Assembly (NCBI RefSeq): GCF_900115505.1
Contig: NZ_FOWQ01000002.1
Span: 310,001-374,000, forward strand
DNA: 64,000 nucleotides
Source: Geodermatophilus dictyosporus
GTDB lineage: Bacteria; Actinomycetota; Actinomycetes; Mycobacteriales; Geodermatophilaceae
Direction of reading: 5' to 3'
Below are positions 8,878 to 15,517 of this stretch, piece after piece (the stretch's first letter is position 1; the number at the start of each line of letters is the position of its first letter). The notes under the pieces were generated by a model. The model was not told the origin of the DNA, searched no databases, and saw only the letters and a program-made list of their open reading frames with translations. The translations under genes were made by a program, and so were the position numbers.

Positions 8878-9294
8878 TCACCCCGCCCCGGGATGCGGGA
8901 CGGACACCACCGTGAGCGCCTCGATGCCCGCGAAGTCCCGGGGGTTCGAGGTGTACACCGGCAGGTCGTTGGCGACCGCGATCGCGGCGATCACGGCGTC
9001 GAACGCCCGGGCCCGCACCTGGCGGCCGGAACGGCGCAGCTCCGCGGCGACACGACCGAAGGCCCGTGCGGACGCCGCGTCGAACGGCAGCGGGTCGAAG
9101 GCCGCCTCCACCTCCTGCAGCCGGACCTGCCGGGCGGCCCGCTCCGCGGGGTCGTCGGTCACGAGCGGGCCGACGGACAGCTCGGCGAGGGTGACCGCGG
9201 TGATCACCGGCTCCGCGGGCAGGTCGTCGGGCCGCAGCCGCTCCAGCAGGACGACCAGGTTCGTGTCCAGGACACCCGTCGGGTGTGCGGTCAC
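8878..9294 (-). CDS. vapC: VapC-type PIN-domain toxin ribonuclease
   Basis: 138 residues with the PIN-domain acidic set: D10 in VLDTNLVV, E39 in TLAELSVG, D99 in AFDAVIAAIA, and TSNPRDF near residues 116-121 for the last metal ligand. PIN toxins are Mg-dependent endoribonucleases that cleave tRNA or rRNA when released from their antitoxin. The GTG start overlaps the vapB stop as GTGA, the coupling typical of toxin-antitoxin operons. All catalytic acids are present, so the toxin looks intact. Confidence 0.92.
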   Translation of the reverse strand: MTAHPTGVLDTNLVVLLERLRPDDLPAEPVITAVTLAELSVGPLVTDDPAERAARQVRLQEVEAAFDPLPFDAASARAFGRVAAELRRSGRQVRARAFDAVIAAIAVANDLPVYTSNPRDFAGIEALTVVSVPHPGAG

Positions 9295-9527
9295 AGCGAC
9301 TGGTCCACCACGGCGTCGACGTCCCGGCGCAGCCGTTCGGGATCGACCGGCGGCAACCGGCGGAAGCGCTCGACCAGGGTCGAGGCGCTCAGCCGGGCAC
9401 CGGGCAGCGGTGTCAGGCGCGCCACCGGCGTCCCGTCCCGCGTGATGGTCACGTGCTCACCGGCCACCACCCGGTCCAGCACCTTGCCGCCGCTGTTGCG
9501 CAGCTCCCGCACCGTCGCCTCGGACAC
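9291..9527 (-). CDS. vapB: VapB antitoxin, Phd/YefM-type
   Basis: 78 residues. The N-terminal half (VRELRNSGGKVLDRVVAGEH, then VTITRDGTPVARLTPL) is the Phd/YefM DNA-binding fold. The C-terminal tail (FRRLPPVDPERLRRDVDAVVD) is the charged, probably unfolded segment that wraps the toxin; DRDVD-type tails of this kind are usual partners of VapC. The GTG start is 7 bases from a TACGGT -10-like hexamer, implying a leaderless mRNA. A dyad (9531-9550) overlaps that promoter, consistent with autorepression by VapB-VapC. Confidence 0.9.
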   Translation of the reverse strand: MSEATVRELRNSGGKVLDRVVAGEHVTITRDGTPVARLTPLPGARLSASTLVERFRRLPPVDPERLRRDVDAVVDQSL

Positions 9528-9530
9528 GCC

Positions 9531-9550
9531 CTCACCGTATCACCGGTGAG
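9531..9550. promoter_or_regulatory. vapBC promoter and dyad operator
   Basis: CTCACCG-6 nt-CGGTGAG is a perfect 7-bp inverted repeat, with a nested perfect palindrome TCACCGGTGA at 9540-9549. On the minus strand TACGGT ends 6 bases before the vapB GTG, so the operator overlaps the -10 region and transcription start. Autorepression is inferred from position. Confidence 0.55.
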
Positions 9551-9578
9551 ACAACAGGACCGGCCGAGGGGACGCCGA

Positions 9579-9610
9579 GGGCCCGGCACCCGTGGTCGGG
9601 TGCCGGGCCC
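9579..9610. terminator. Perfect 13-bp hairpin between vapB and moeZ
   Basis: GGGCCCGGCACCC, six-base loop, then its exact complement. It sits between the 3' element of moeZ and the vapB promoter and shares its core stem with the hairpin at 8825-8852. It probably acts as a backup terminator for moeZ and insulates vapBC. Confidence 0.65.
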
Positions 9611-9627
9611 TGGCGAGGGACTCGAAC

Positions 9628-9684
9628 GGCCTCGTCCCAGGGCCCCGCGGCGCGCGGAGCGTGTCGTGGGGAGGGACGAGGTCC
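9628..9684 (-). repeat. Bulged-A 3' hairpin element, copy 1 (moeZ)
   Basis: Read on the minus strand it begins GGACCTCGTCCC two bases after the moeZ stop and ends GGGACGAGGCC. The two arms pair perfectly except for the A of GGACC, which is unpaired. The inner part carries CCCC and GGGG arms around a GC-rich loop. It is one of six elements with the same design in the window. Confidence 0.8.
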
Positions 9685-9686
9685 TC

Positions 9687-10847
9687 TCAGTAGGTGGGCA
9701 GGGTCTTGTCGATGCGGGTCGCCCACGCCGTCACGCCGCCCTGGACGTGCACGGCGTCCTTGAAGCCGGCGTTCTTGACCGCGGCCAGCGCCTCGGCCGA
9801 GCGGACGCCGGTCTTGCAGTGCAGCACGATCGGCTTGTCCTGCGGCAGCGAGGCCAGCGCGCGGCCGGAGAGGATCTCGTCCTTGGGGACCAGCTTCGCG
9901 CCGGGGATGGACACGATCTCGTACTCGTTGGGCTCGCGGACGTCGATGAGCTCGAAGTCCTTGCCGGCGTCGATCATGTCCTTGAGCTCGTCGACGGTGA
10001 TCGTCGAGCCCGCGGCCGCCTCCTGGGCCTCGGCCGACACGACGCCGCAGAAGGCCTCGTAGTCGATGAGCCCGGTGATCGGCTCGCCCTCGGGGTCCTT
10101 GCGCACCTTGATCGTGCGGAAGGTCATCTCCAGGGCGTCGTAGACCATCAGCCGGCCGAGCAGCGTCTCGCCGATGCCGGTGATCAGCTTGACCGCCTCG
10201 GTGGCCTGGATGGCGCCGATGGTCGCGCACAGCACGCCCAGGACGCCGCCCTCGGCGCAGGAGGGCACCATCCCCGGCGGCGGGGGCACCGGGTAGAGGT
10301 CGCGGTAGTTGGGCCCGTGCTCGTTCCAGAAGACCGACACCTGGCCGTCGAAGCGGTAGATCGAGCCCCACACGTAGGGCTTGCCGAGCAGCACGCACGC
10401 GTCGTTGACCAGGTAGCGCGTGGCGAAGTTGTCGGTGCCGTCGACGATCAGGTCGTACTCGCGGAAGACGTCGAGCACGTTGTCGCTGTCCAGCCGCGTC
10501 TCGTGCAGCCGGACGTCGATCAGCGGGTTGATCTCCTTGACGGAGTCCCGCGCGCTCTCGGCCTTGGACCGGCCGACGTCGGACTGCCCGTGGATGATCT
10601 GCCGCTGCAGGTTCGACTCGTCGACGGTGTCGAACTCGACGATGCCCAGCGTGCCGACGCCTGCGGCGGCCAGGTACATCAGCACCGGCGAGCCGAGGCC
10701 ACCGGCGCCGACGGCGAGCACCTTGGCGTTCTTCAGCCGCTTCTGCCCGTCCATCCCGACGTCCGGGATGATCAGGTGGCGGCTGTAGCGGCGGACCTCG
10801 TCGATGGACAGGTCGGCGGCGGGCTCCACCAGGGGTGGCAGGGACAC
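9687..10847 (-). CDS. moeZ: MoeZ: sulfur-carrier adenylyltransferase/sulfurtransferase
   Basis: 386 residues with two domains. Residues about 15-265 are an E1-like ThiF/MoeB adenylyltransferase: RYSRHLIIPDVG, the nucleotide loop GAGGLGSP (47-54), DGTDNFATRYLVND and CAEGGVLGVL. Residues about 285-386 are a rhodanese domain with the active-site loop HCKTGVRS (Cys at about 344). In actinobacteria this fused protein adenylates and thiolates small sulfur carriers for molybdopterin, cysteine and thiamine routes. The GTG start at 10847 is backed by GAGGAG 8 bases upstream. The frame is open far upstream, through DUF3152, without coding character. The order DUF3152-moeZ matches mycobacteria. Confidence 0.95.
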   Translation of the reverse strand: MSLPPLVEPAADLSIDEVRRYSRHLIIPDVGMDGQKRLKNAKVLAVGAGGLGSPVLMYLAAAGVGTLGIVEFDTVDESNLQRQIIHGQSDVGRSKAESARDSVKEINPLIDVRLHETRLDSDNVLDVFREYDLIVDGTDNFATRYLVNDACVLLGKPYVWGSIYRFDGQVSVFWNEHGPNYRDLYPVPPPPGMVPSCAEGGVLGVLCATIGAIQATEAVKLITGIGETLLGRLMVYDALEMTFRTIKVRKDPEGEPITGLIDYEAFCGVVSAEAQEAAAGSTITVDELKDMIDAGKDFELIDVREPNEYEIVSIPGAKLVPKDEILSGRALASLPQDKPIVLHCKTGVRSAEALAAVKNAGFKDAVHVQGGVTAWATRIDKTLPTY

Positions 10848-10971
10848 GCTTGACTCCTCGGTTCGCGACCAGCGGCCCGCGCGGGGGCCGACGTTCGTGC
10901 GGGTAACAGCGTCCCAGGCCGCACTGTTCCCCGGCGGCCGAGGTCCCTGCGGGGTCACCGGGCGGACCGTG

Positions 10972-12054
10972 TCAGGGGAAGGGCCAGGCGTTCCTCGTGC
11001 AGCCGTCGAGGCCCAGCGTCTGCTGCTGCATGACCGGGGCGAGCTGCCCCGGTCCCGGGCAGCCCTCGTGGCCGTTGCCGAGCGCGTGCCCGACCTCGTG
11101 GTTGACGACGTACTGGCGGTAGGTGGCGACGTCGCCGTCGTAGTGCGGGACGGCGGTGGCCCAGCGGGCCAGGTTGATGACGGCGCGCTCGCCGTACCGG
11201 CAGGAGGTGTAGCCGCCGGTGCCCACGCCCGGGCAGTAGCGCTCCATGCTGCCGGGGCTGACCAGGCTGACCCGGAACTCGTACCCGCCGGCCTCGGTGG
11301 TGTCCACCCGCTGGAAGGACATCCGCCCGCCGTTGCCCCACGAGCGCGGGTCGCCGAGGGTCGCCTCGACCGCGGCGGCGAACTCGGCGCCGTCGACGCC
11401 GATGCCGTCCTCCACCTCCACGACGAAGCGCTGCAGCGGGCCGGTGCCGTGCACGGCCGAGCTGCCGGGGACCACCGACACGGTCCCGGCGCCCTGCTCG
11501 GCGTAGGTCGCGGCGGCCGTGGCCGGGGGCAGGTCGGTGGGGCCGGCGTCGCCCTCGGCCGGCGCGGTCGGGGACGCGGCCGGGCTGCTCGCCGGCGGCT
11601 CGACGGCGGCCGACGGGGTGTCCGCCGCCTCGCTCGCGGCCACGCCCGAGGCCGACGCCGGCTGCCCGCCCCGGCCGGTGGCCAGCACGTCGACGAGCGC
11701 CAGCACGGTGGCCACGGCGAGCAGCGGGATGGCGTAGGCCCGCCAGCCGTGGCGGGCGACGAACCGGCGCACCCGCCCGACGGGACGGTGCCGTGGCAGC
11801 GGGTGCGGGCCGGTCGCCGGACGGCGCGGGGCGTCGGCGAGGGGGTCCCTGCGGGCCACCAGCGGCCCGGCCGGCCGGTGCCGCCCGGTCGCCGGCGACG
11901 GCCGGCCCGGACCGGTGGCGGGACCGGGCGCGGCCCGCGGGGCGCGCCGTGACGGGTGCGGTGGCAGCGGGGGTGGCGGCAGGGGCGGCGGCACGCGGGG
12001 CAGGCCGCGCACCGGCTCCGGACCCCGGTCGCCCCTGGGCGGGAGAGCTGCCAC
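10972..12054 (-). CDS. DUF3152 membrane-anchored zinc metalloprotease-like protein
   Basis: 360 residues. A long Pro/Arg-rich cytosolic stretch (1-105) is followed by one transmembrane segment (about 106-125), an Ala/Pro/Thr-rich linker and an extracellular catalytic domain. The motif HEVGHALGNGH (about 319-329) is the extended HExxHxxGxxH zinc signature of metzincin-like proteases, and several cysteines (RYCPG, SCRYG, EGCPG, DGCTR) could form disulfides outside the cell. The family is the DUF3152 group next to moeZ in mycobacteria; its substrate is unknown. The GTG start has GGAGG 8 bases upstream. A gap of 124 bases to moeZ contains no clear terminator, so cotranscription is possible. Confidence 0.85.
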   Translation of the reverse strand: MAALPPRGDRGPEPVRGLPRVPPPLPPPPLPPHPSRRAPRAAPGPATGPGRPSPATGRHRPAGPLVARRDPLADAPRRPATGPHPLPRHRPVGRVRRFVARHGWRAYAIPLLAVATVLALVDVLATGRGGQPASASGVAASEAADTPSAAVEPPASSPAASPTAPAEGDAGPTDLPPATAAATYAEQGAGTVSVVPGSSAVHGTGPLQRFVVEVEDGIGVDGAEFAAAVEATLGDPRSWGNGGRMSFQRVDTTEAGGYEFRVSLVSPGSMERYCPGVGTGGYTSCRYGERAVINLARWATAVPHYDGDVATYRQYVVNHEVGHALGNGHEGCPGPGQLAPVMQQQTLGLDGCTRNAWPFP

Positions 12055-12190
12055 GGGTGCGCCTCCTCGCCGGGTGGGGTGGCCGGGCTCGGGTCCGGCC
12101 GCGTCGCGCAGCCCCGGGCCCTCACTGCGCGTCCGGGGTCAGGTTCTCACGGTCGCCGCGGCGACTCACCGACCCGCCGCGCGCGTCGCG

Positions 12191-13276
12191 TCAGCCCGCT
12201 GCGCGCCCGGTGCCGGCGCCCGTCCCGACGTCGGTCCCGGCGCCGTCGGTCCCCGCGTCCTCCAGCAGGCCGAGCACCGCGCGCGCAACCGGCTCCGGGG
12301 CCTCGAGCATCGCCACGTGGCCGACGCCCCCGAGGACCAGGAGCCGGGCGCCGGGGACCGTCGTCGCCAGGCGCGGGGCCAGCCGGGGGTCGACCAGGCG
12401 GTCGCGGTCGCCCCACACCACCAGCGTCGGCACCCGCAGCAGCCGGGCCAGCCGCCAGGCGTTGGCCCGGCCCACCCGCAGGTAGGAGGTGATCAGGCCG
12501 CGCATGCTGCGCACCACCGCCCGGTTGGCCCAGGCCTGCGCGGCCCGCTCGCGGGTCTCCTCGACCGCGGCGTCGATGCGCTCGGGCGGGACCCGCGCGG
12601 GGTCGCCGAAGCACATCTGCAGCATCCCGCGCACCGACTGCTCCGGACCGACCCCGGCCAGCCGCCGCTCGGCCAGCGACGGGACGCCCGGCAGCAGGAC
12701 CAGCAGCAGCGCGCGGCCGAAGGCCTGGGGCACGCGGTAGACCGGCATGGCCGGCGAGACCAGCGTCAGCGAGGCCACGAGGTCGGGCCGCCGTGCGGCG
12801 ACCAGCAGCGTGACCAGCCCGCCCAGGCTGTTGCCCAGCAGGTGCACTGGGCGCCCCTCGGCCTCCCCGGGCTGCGCGCGCACGTGCTCGAGCACGTCGA
12901 CGACCGCGCGCACGTGCCCGCGGACGGAGTAGGAGCCGCTCGGCGGCGGCGAGGAGCGCCCGAAGCCGGGCAGGTCCACCGCCCAGCCCTCGCAGCGCAC
13001 CGCCAGCAGCGCGGCGAGGTCGGTCCAGTTGGTCGAGGCACCGCCGAGGCCGTGCACGTACAGCGCCCGCTCCCGCGGCGCACCGGGCCGGCCGGCCCAC
13101 GGGGTGCTGCGCACGAGCACCGTGCCGCCGCTGACCGGGACCTGCTCACCCGGCCAGGGCGGCGGCGGGGGGTCGGTCGCCGGCAGGGGCACCGACGAGA
13201 GGCGGGCGGTGGACGACGGCGCGACGGTCGGGGGCGCCGGGACTCGGCGCGTGCGCGCGCGGGCGGCCTCGGGCAC
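12191..13276 (-). CDS. Alpha/beta hydrolase
   Basis: 361 residues. After a disordered Pro/Thr-rich N-terminus (1-45) comes an alpha/beta hydrolase: the oxyanion HGLGG (about 75-79), DLPGFGRS, the nucleophile elbow GNSLGG (Ser150), WGDRDRLVDP with the acid, and GGVGHVAMLEAPE with the catalytic His. A Thr/Gly/Asp-rich tail ends it. Substrate unknown; esterases and lipases of this type occur beside moeZ in mycobacteria. The start is the GTG at 13274-13276, which lies 7 bases after the hexamer TACCGT, as in leaderless mRNAs. The longer frame would run into the divergent tetR gene. Confidence 0.85.
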   Translation of the reverse strand: MPEAARARTRRVPAPPTVAPSSTARLSSVPLPATDPPPPPWPGEQVPVSGGTVLVRSTPWAGRPGAPRERALYVHGLGGASTNWTDLAALLAVRCEGWAVDLPGFGRSSPPPSGSYSVRGHVRAVVDVLEHVRAQPGEAEGRPVHLLGNSLGGLVTLLVAARRPDLVASLTLVSPAMPVYRVPQAFGRALLLVLLPGVPSLAERRLAGVGPEQSVRGMLQMCFGDPARVPPERIDAAVEETRERAAQAWANRAVVRSMRGLITSYLRVGRANAWRLARLLRVPTLVVWGDRDRLVDPRLAPRLATTVPGARLLVLGGVGHVAMLEAPEPVARAVLGLLEDAGTDGAGTDVGTGAGTGRAAG

Positions 13277-13283
13277 GACGGCG

Positions 13284-13336
13284 ACGGTATGCCAGCGCGG
13301 AGCCCCGCGTGCGCGGGGGGAACCCGCCGGTAACAT
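13284..13336. promoter_or_regulatory. Divergent promoters for hydrolase and TetR gene
   Basis: On the minus strand TACCGT (13284-13289) is 7 bases from the hydrolase GTG. On the plus strand TAACAT (13331-13336) is 10 bases from the tetR ATG. Both fit TANNNT -10 hexamers with very short or absent leaders. The regulator could control both directions from this 70-base spacer. Confidence 0.5.
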
Positions 13337-13346
13337 CCCCCGCGCC

Positions 13347-13988
13347 ATGCAGTCCTCCCGCCCCGTCCCCGTCCGCCGCACCTCGCGGCTGCCCCGGGGC
13401 GCCCGGCGCCTCCAGCTGCTGCAGGCCGCGCAGGAGGTCTTCGTCGCGCAGGGGTTCCACGCCGCCGCGATGGACGACATCGCCGACCGCGCCGGCGTCA
13501 GCAAGCCCGTGCTCTACCAGCACTTCCCCGGCAAGCGGGAGCTGTACCTGGCGCTGCTCGAGCAGCAGGTCACCGAGCTGACCGACCGGGTGCGCGACGC
13601 GATGGCCGGCACCGAGGACAACCGGACGCGGGTGCACGGCGCGGTGGGCGCCTACTTCGACTTCATCGACGCCGAGGGCGGGGCCTTCCGGCTGGTCTTC
13701 GAGTCCGACCTGCGCAACGACGACGACGTGCGGGCGCTGGTCGACCGCGGCAACCGCGCCTGCGTCGAGGCCATCGCCGAGGTCATCGCCGGCGACACCG
13801 GCAGCTCCCCGGAGCAGGCGCACCTGCTGGCCTCCGGGATGACCGGGCTGGCCGAGACCAGCGCCCGCTGGTGGCTGGCGCAGAAGGGCACCGTGTCGCG
13901 CGACGAGGCGGTGTCGCTGATGTCGTCGCTGGCCTGGCGGGGCATCTCCCGCTTCCCGCGGGTCGAGGGCGAGCCGGTCGGGGGCTGA
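13347..13988 (+). CDS. TetR family transcriptional regulator
   Basis: 213 residues. The N-terminal helix-turn-helix is typical: RLQLLQAAQEVFVAQGFHAA, MDDIADRAGVSKPVLYQHFPGKRELYLAL (about 20-70). The ligand-binding half has no known specificity, but the family position, between the DUF3152/hydrolase genes and DUF3107, matches a conserved mycobacterial TetR gene. Transcribed away from the hydrolase, it may repress that gene and itself. The ATG at 13347 is chosen because TAACAT lies 10 bases before it and the upstream open frame overlaps the hydrolase. Confidence 0.9.
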   Translation: MQSSRPVPVRRTSRLPRGARRLQLLQAAQEVFVAQGFHAAAMDDIADRAGVSKPVLYQHFPGKRELYLALLEQQVTELTDRVRDAMAGTEDNRTRVHGAVGAYFDFIDAEGGAFRLVFESDLRNDDDVRALVDRGNRACVEAIAEVIAGDTGSSPEQAHLLASGMTGLAETSARWWLAQKGTVSRDEAVSLMSSLAWRGISRFPRVEGEPVGG

Positions 13989-14087
13989 GCGGCGCGTTCG
14001 CTGTCGGCGCACCGCCACGGCGGGGCCGCCCGCCCGGCGCTGGACTAGCGTGGTCGGCAGCCGTGCAACCCGAGGAGGCATCCCAGA

Positions 14088-14324
14088 GTGGAAGTCAAGA
14101 TCGGTGTCCAGCACTCCCCCCGGGAGCTGGTCGTCGACAGCCCGAAGACCCCTGACGAGATCGCTGCCGACGTGGCCAAGGCCGTGTCCGGCGCCACGAA
14201 GGACGGGCTGTTGACCCTGGAGGACGAGCGCGGGCGCCGCGTGATGATCCCGGTCGACCGCATCGCCTACGTGGAGATCGCCCAGGCCGACCAGCGCCGC
14301 GTGGGCTTCGTCGCCGGAGCCTGA
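14088..14324 (+). CDS. DUF3107 family small protein
   Basis: 78 residues, GTG start with GAGGAGG about 10 bases upstream. It begins MEVKIGVQHSPREL and ends in a conserved RIAYVEIA-x-RRVGF segment. DUF3107 proteins are small conserved actinobacterial proteins (one is a known mycobacterial T-cell antigen) of unknown biochemical role. A TAGCGT hexamer about 36 bases upstream is a likely -10 box, separate from the tetR gene. Confidence 0.88.
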   Translation: MEVKIGVQHSPRELVVDSPKTPDEIAADVAKAVSGATKDGLLTLEDERGRRVMIPVDRIAYVEIAQADQRRVGFVAGA

Positions 14325-14337
14325 GCAACGCCGTCCC

Positions 14338-14373
14338 GACGGGGCGTCCTCGCGACCGCGAGGGCGCCCCGTC
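14338..14373 (+). terminator. Terminator hairpin after DUF3107 gene
   Basis: A 17-bp stem (14338-14354 with 14357-14373, one G-T pair) closed by a two-base loop, starting 13 bases after the stop. The stem is almost all GC and lacks a U run. Confidence 0.75.
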
Positions 14374-14434
14374 GTCGTTCCGGGGCGTTCCTCCCGGGAG
14401 CCGCCCTGCGCGGATCGGGCTCAGCGCGTCGACC

Positions 14435-14492
14435 GGCCCCGGTGCCCGCCCTCCGCCTGCACGTGCGAGGCGTGGGGCGGGCACCGGGGTCC
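14435..14492 (-). repeat. Bulged-A 3' hairpin element, copy 2 (ferritin-like gene)
   Basis: One base after the stop of the ferritin-like gene the minus strand reads GGACCCCGGTGCCCGCC, and the element closes with GGCGGGCACCGGGGCC. Pairing is perfect over 16 bp except for the unpaired A of GGACC. The loop side contains CACGCCTCGC, shared with the copies at 41961 and 48523. Confidence 0.8.
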
Positions 14493-14493
14493 C

Positions 14494-15144
14494 TCAGGGG
14501 TTGAGGCCGAGGGTGCGCATCCGCTCGGTGTGCGCGGCGGTGATGCGGTCGACCAGGCGGCCGATGCCGGTGAGGTCGCCGGTGCCGGCGAGGATCAGCC
14601 GGGCCAGCTCGTCGCGCTCGGCGATGACGGCCTGCGACTGCGAGATCGCCTCCCCCACCAGGCGCCGTCCCCACAGCGCCAGGCGTCCGGCCAGCGTCGG
14701 CTGGGCGGCGATGGCCGCGCGCACCTCCCGGACGGCGAAGTCGGCGTGGCCGGTGTCGGCGAGCACCTCGAGGATCAGCGACCGGTCCGGCTCGGGCAGG
14801 AAGCCGGCGATCTCGCGGTAGAAGTCGGCCGCCAGCCCGTCGCCGACGTAGGCCTTGACCAGGCCCTCCAGCCACGTGCGCGGGTGGGTGCCCTCGTGGA
14901 AGCCGTCCAGCGCGCGGGTGAAGGGCGCCATGACCGCCGACGGCTCGGCGCCCAGCTCGACCAGCCGGCGGACCAGCCGGTCGTGGTGGCCGATCTCGGC
15001 GGCGGCCATCCGGGCCAGCGCGGCCCGGCCGGCGAGGGTGGGCGCCAGCCGGGCGTCCTCGGCCAGCCGGTCGAACGCGGTCAGCTCGGCGTAGGCCAGC
15101 ACGCCGAGCAGGTCGACGACGGCGCGGGTCTCGACCGTGGTCAC
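14494..15144 (-). CDS. Ferritin-like fold protein (actinobacterial MiaE-like family)
   Basis: 216 residues, all-helical. AYAELTAFDRLAEDA, AAAEIGHHDRLVRRL and ADFYREIAGFLPEPDRSLILEVLADTGHADF supply E, E-x2-H, and D/E-x2-H sets typical of a carboxylate-bridged di-iron ferritin-like bundle. Related proteins sit between DUF3107 and the DEAD-box helicase across actinobacteria; the best-known relatives hydroxylate modified tRNA bases, but that role is not established here. The GTG start has GGAGG 8 bases before it. Confidence 0.8.
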   Translation of the reverse strand: MTTVETRAVVDLLGVLAYAELTAFDRLAEDARLAPTLAGRAALARMAAAEIGHHDRLVRRLVELGAEPSAVMAPFTRALDGFHEGTHPRTWLEGLVKAYVGDGLAADFYREIAGFLPEPDRSLILEVLADTGHADFAVREVRAAIAAQPTLAGRLALWGRRLVGEAISQSQAVIAERDELARLILAGTGDLTGIGRLVDRITAAHTERMRTLGLNP

Positions 15145-15517
15145 GAGGTGCCTCCGGGGCGGGGTGTGGCGCCAGGGGCGCAGGACCGGCGCTGCGCACG
15201 CCTGCCGCGCAGGATCGCACGTCCGCCCCGGGAGGATGAGCCCGTGCGGCGTCCCGGCGCGCGGCGACCGGGTCCGGCCACCGGTCGCGCTACCATGGGA
15301 ACAGGCGGGCCGCCAGGCACGCTGGTATCTGTGCGCTGACGAACGTCGCACGACGCACCGTGGAGCCCTCTCCGGCACACCGGGTGCGTCCCCGGGGGTC
15401 CCCCGGTCCGCTGGCCGCGTCGGCGCTGGAACGCACTCCCGCGACACCCGACCGCGGAGCGCCCGGACGGCGAGGCCGTCCGCCTGCCGCTCCCCCAGCA
15501 GACCAGAGGCGAGACCA
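15145..15517. other. Long leader/promoter region of the DEAD-box helicase
   Basis: No gene is visible in these 373 bases. TACCAT at 15291-15296 is a plausible -10 box, giving a leader of about 215 nt. The leader contains a perfect 8-bp hairpin (15464-15471 with 15475-15482) close to the ribosome site and a second inverted repeat in a CCGGGGG-T-CCCCCGG run. The frame stays open here but has no coding features. GAGGCGAG lies 6-7 bases before the proposed CTG start. Confidence 0.45.

Noticed and set aside
8825..9610. Hairpins around vapBC as ends of a transposon
   Set aside because: No transposase or target duplication is seen, and each hairpin stands after a gene as a terminator would.
15137..15517. 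N-terminal extension of the DEAD-box helicase frame
   Set aside because: It is open but rich in Arg, Cys and Pro with no conserved start, and a promoter-like hexamer lies within it.
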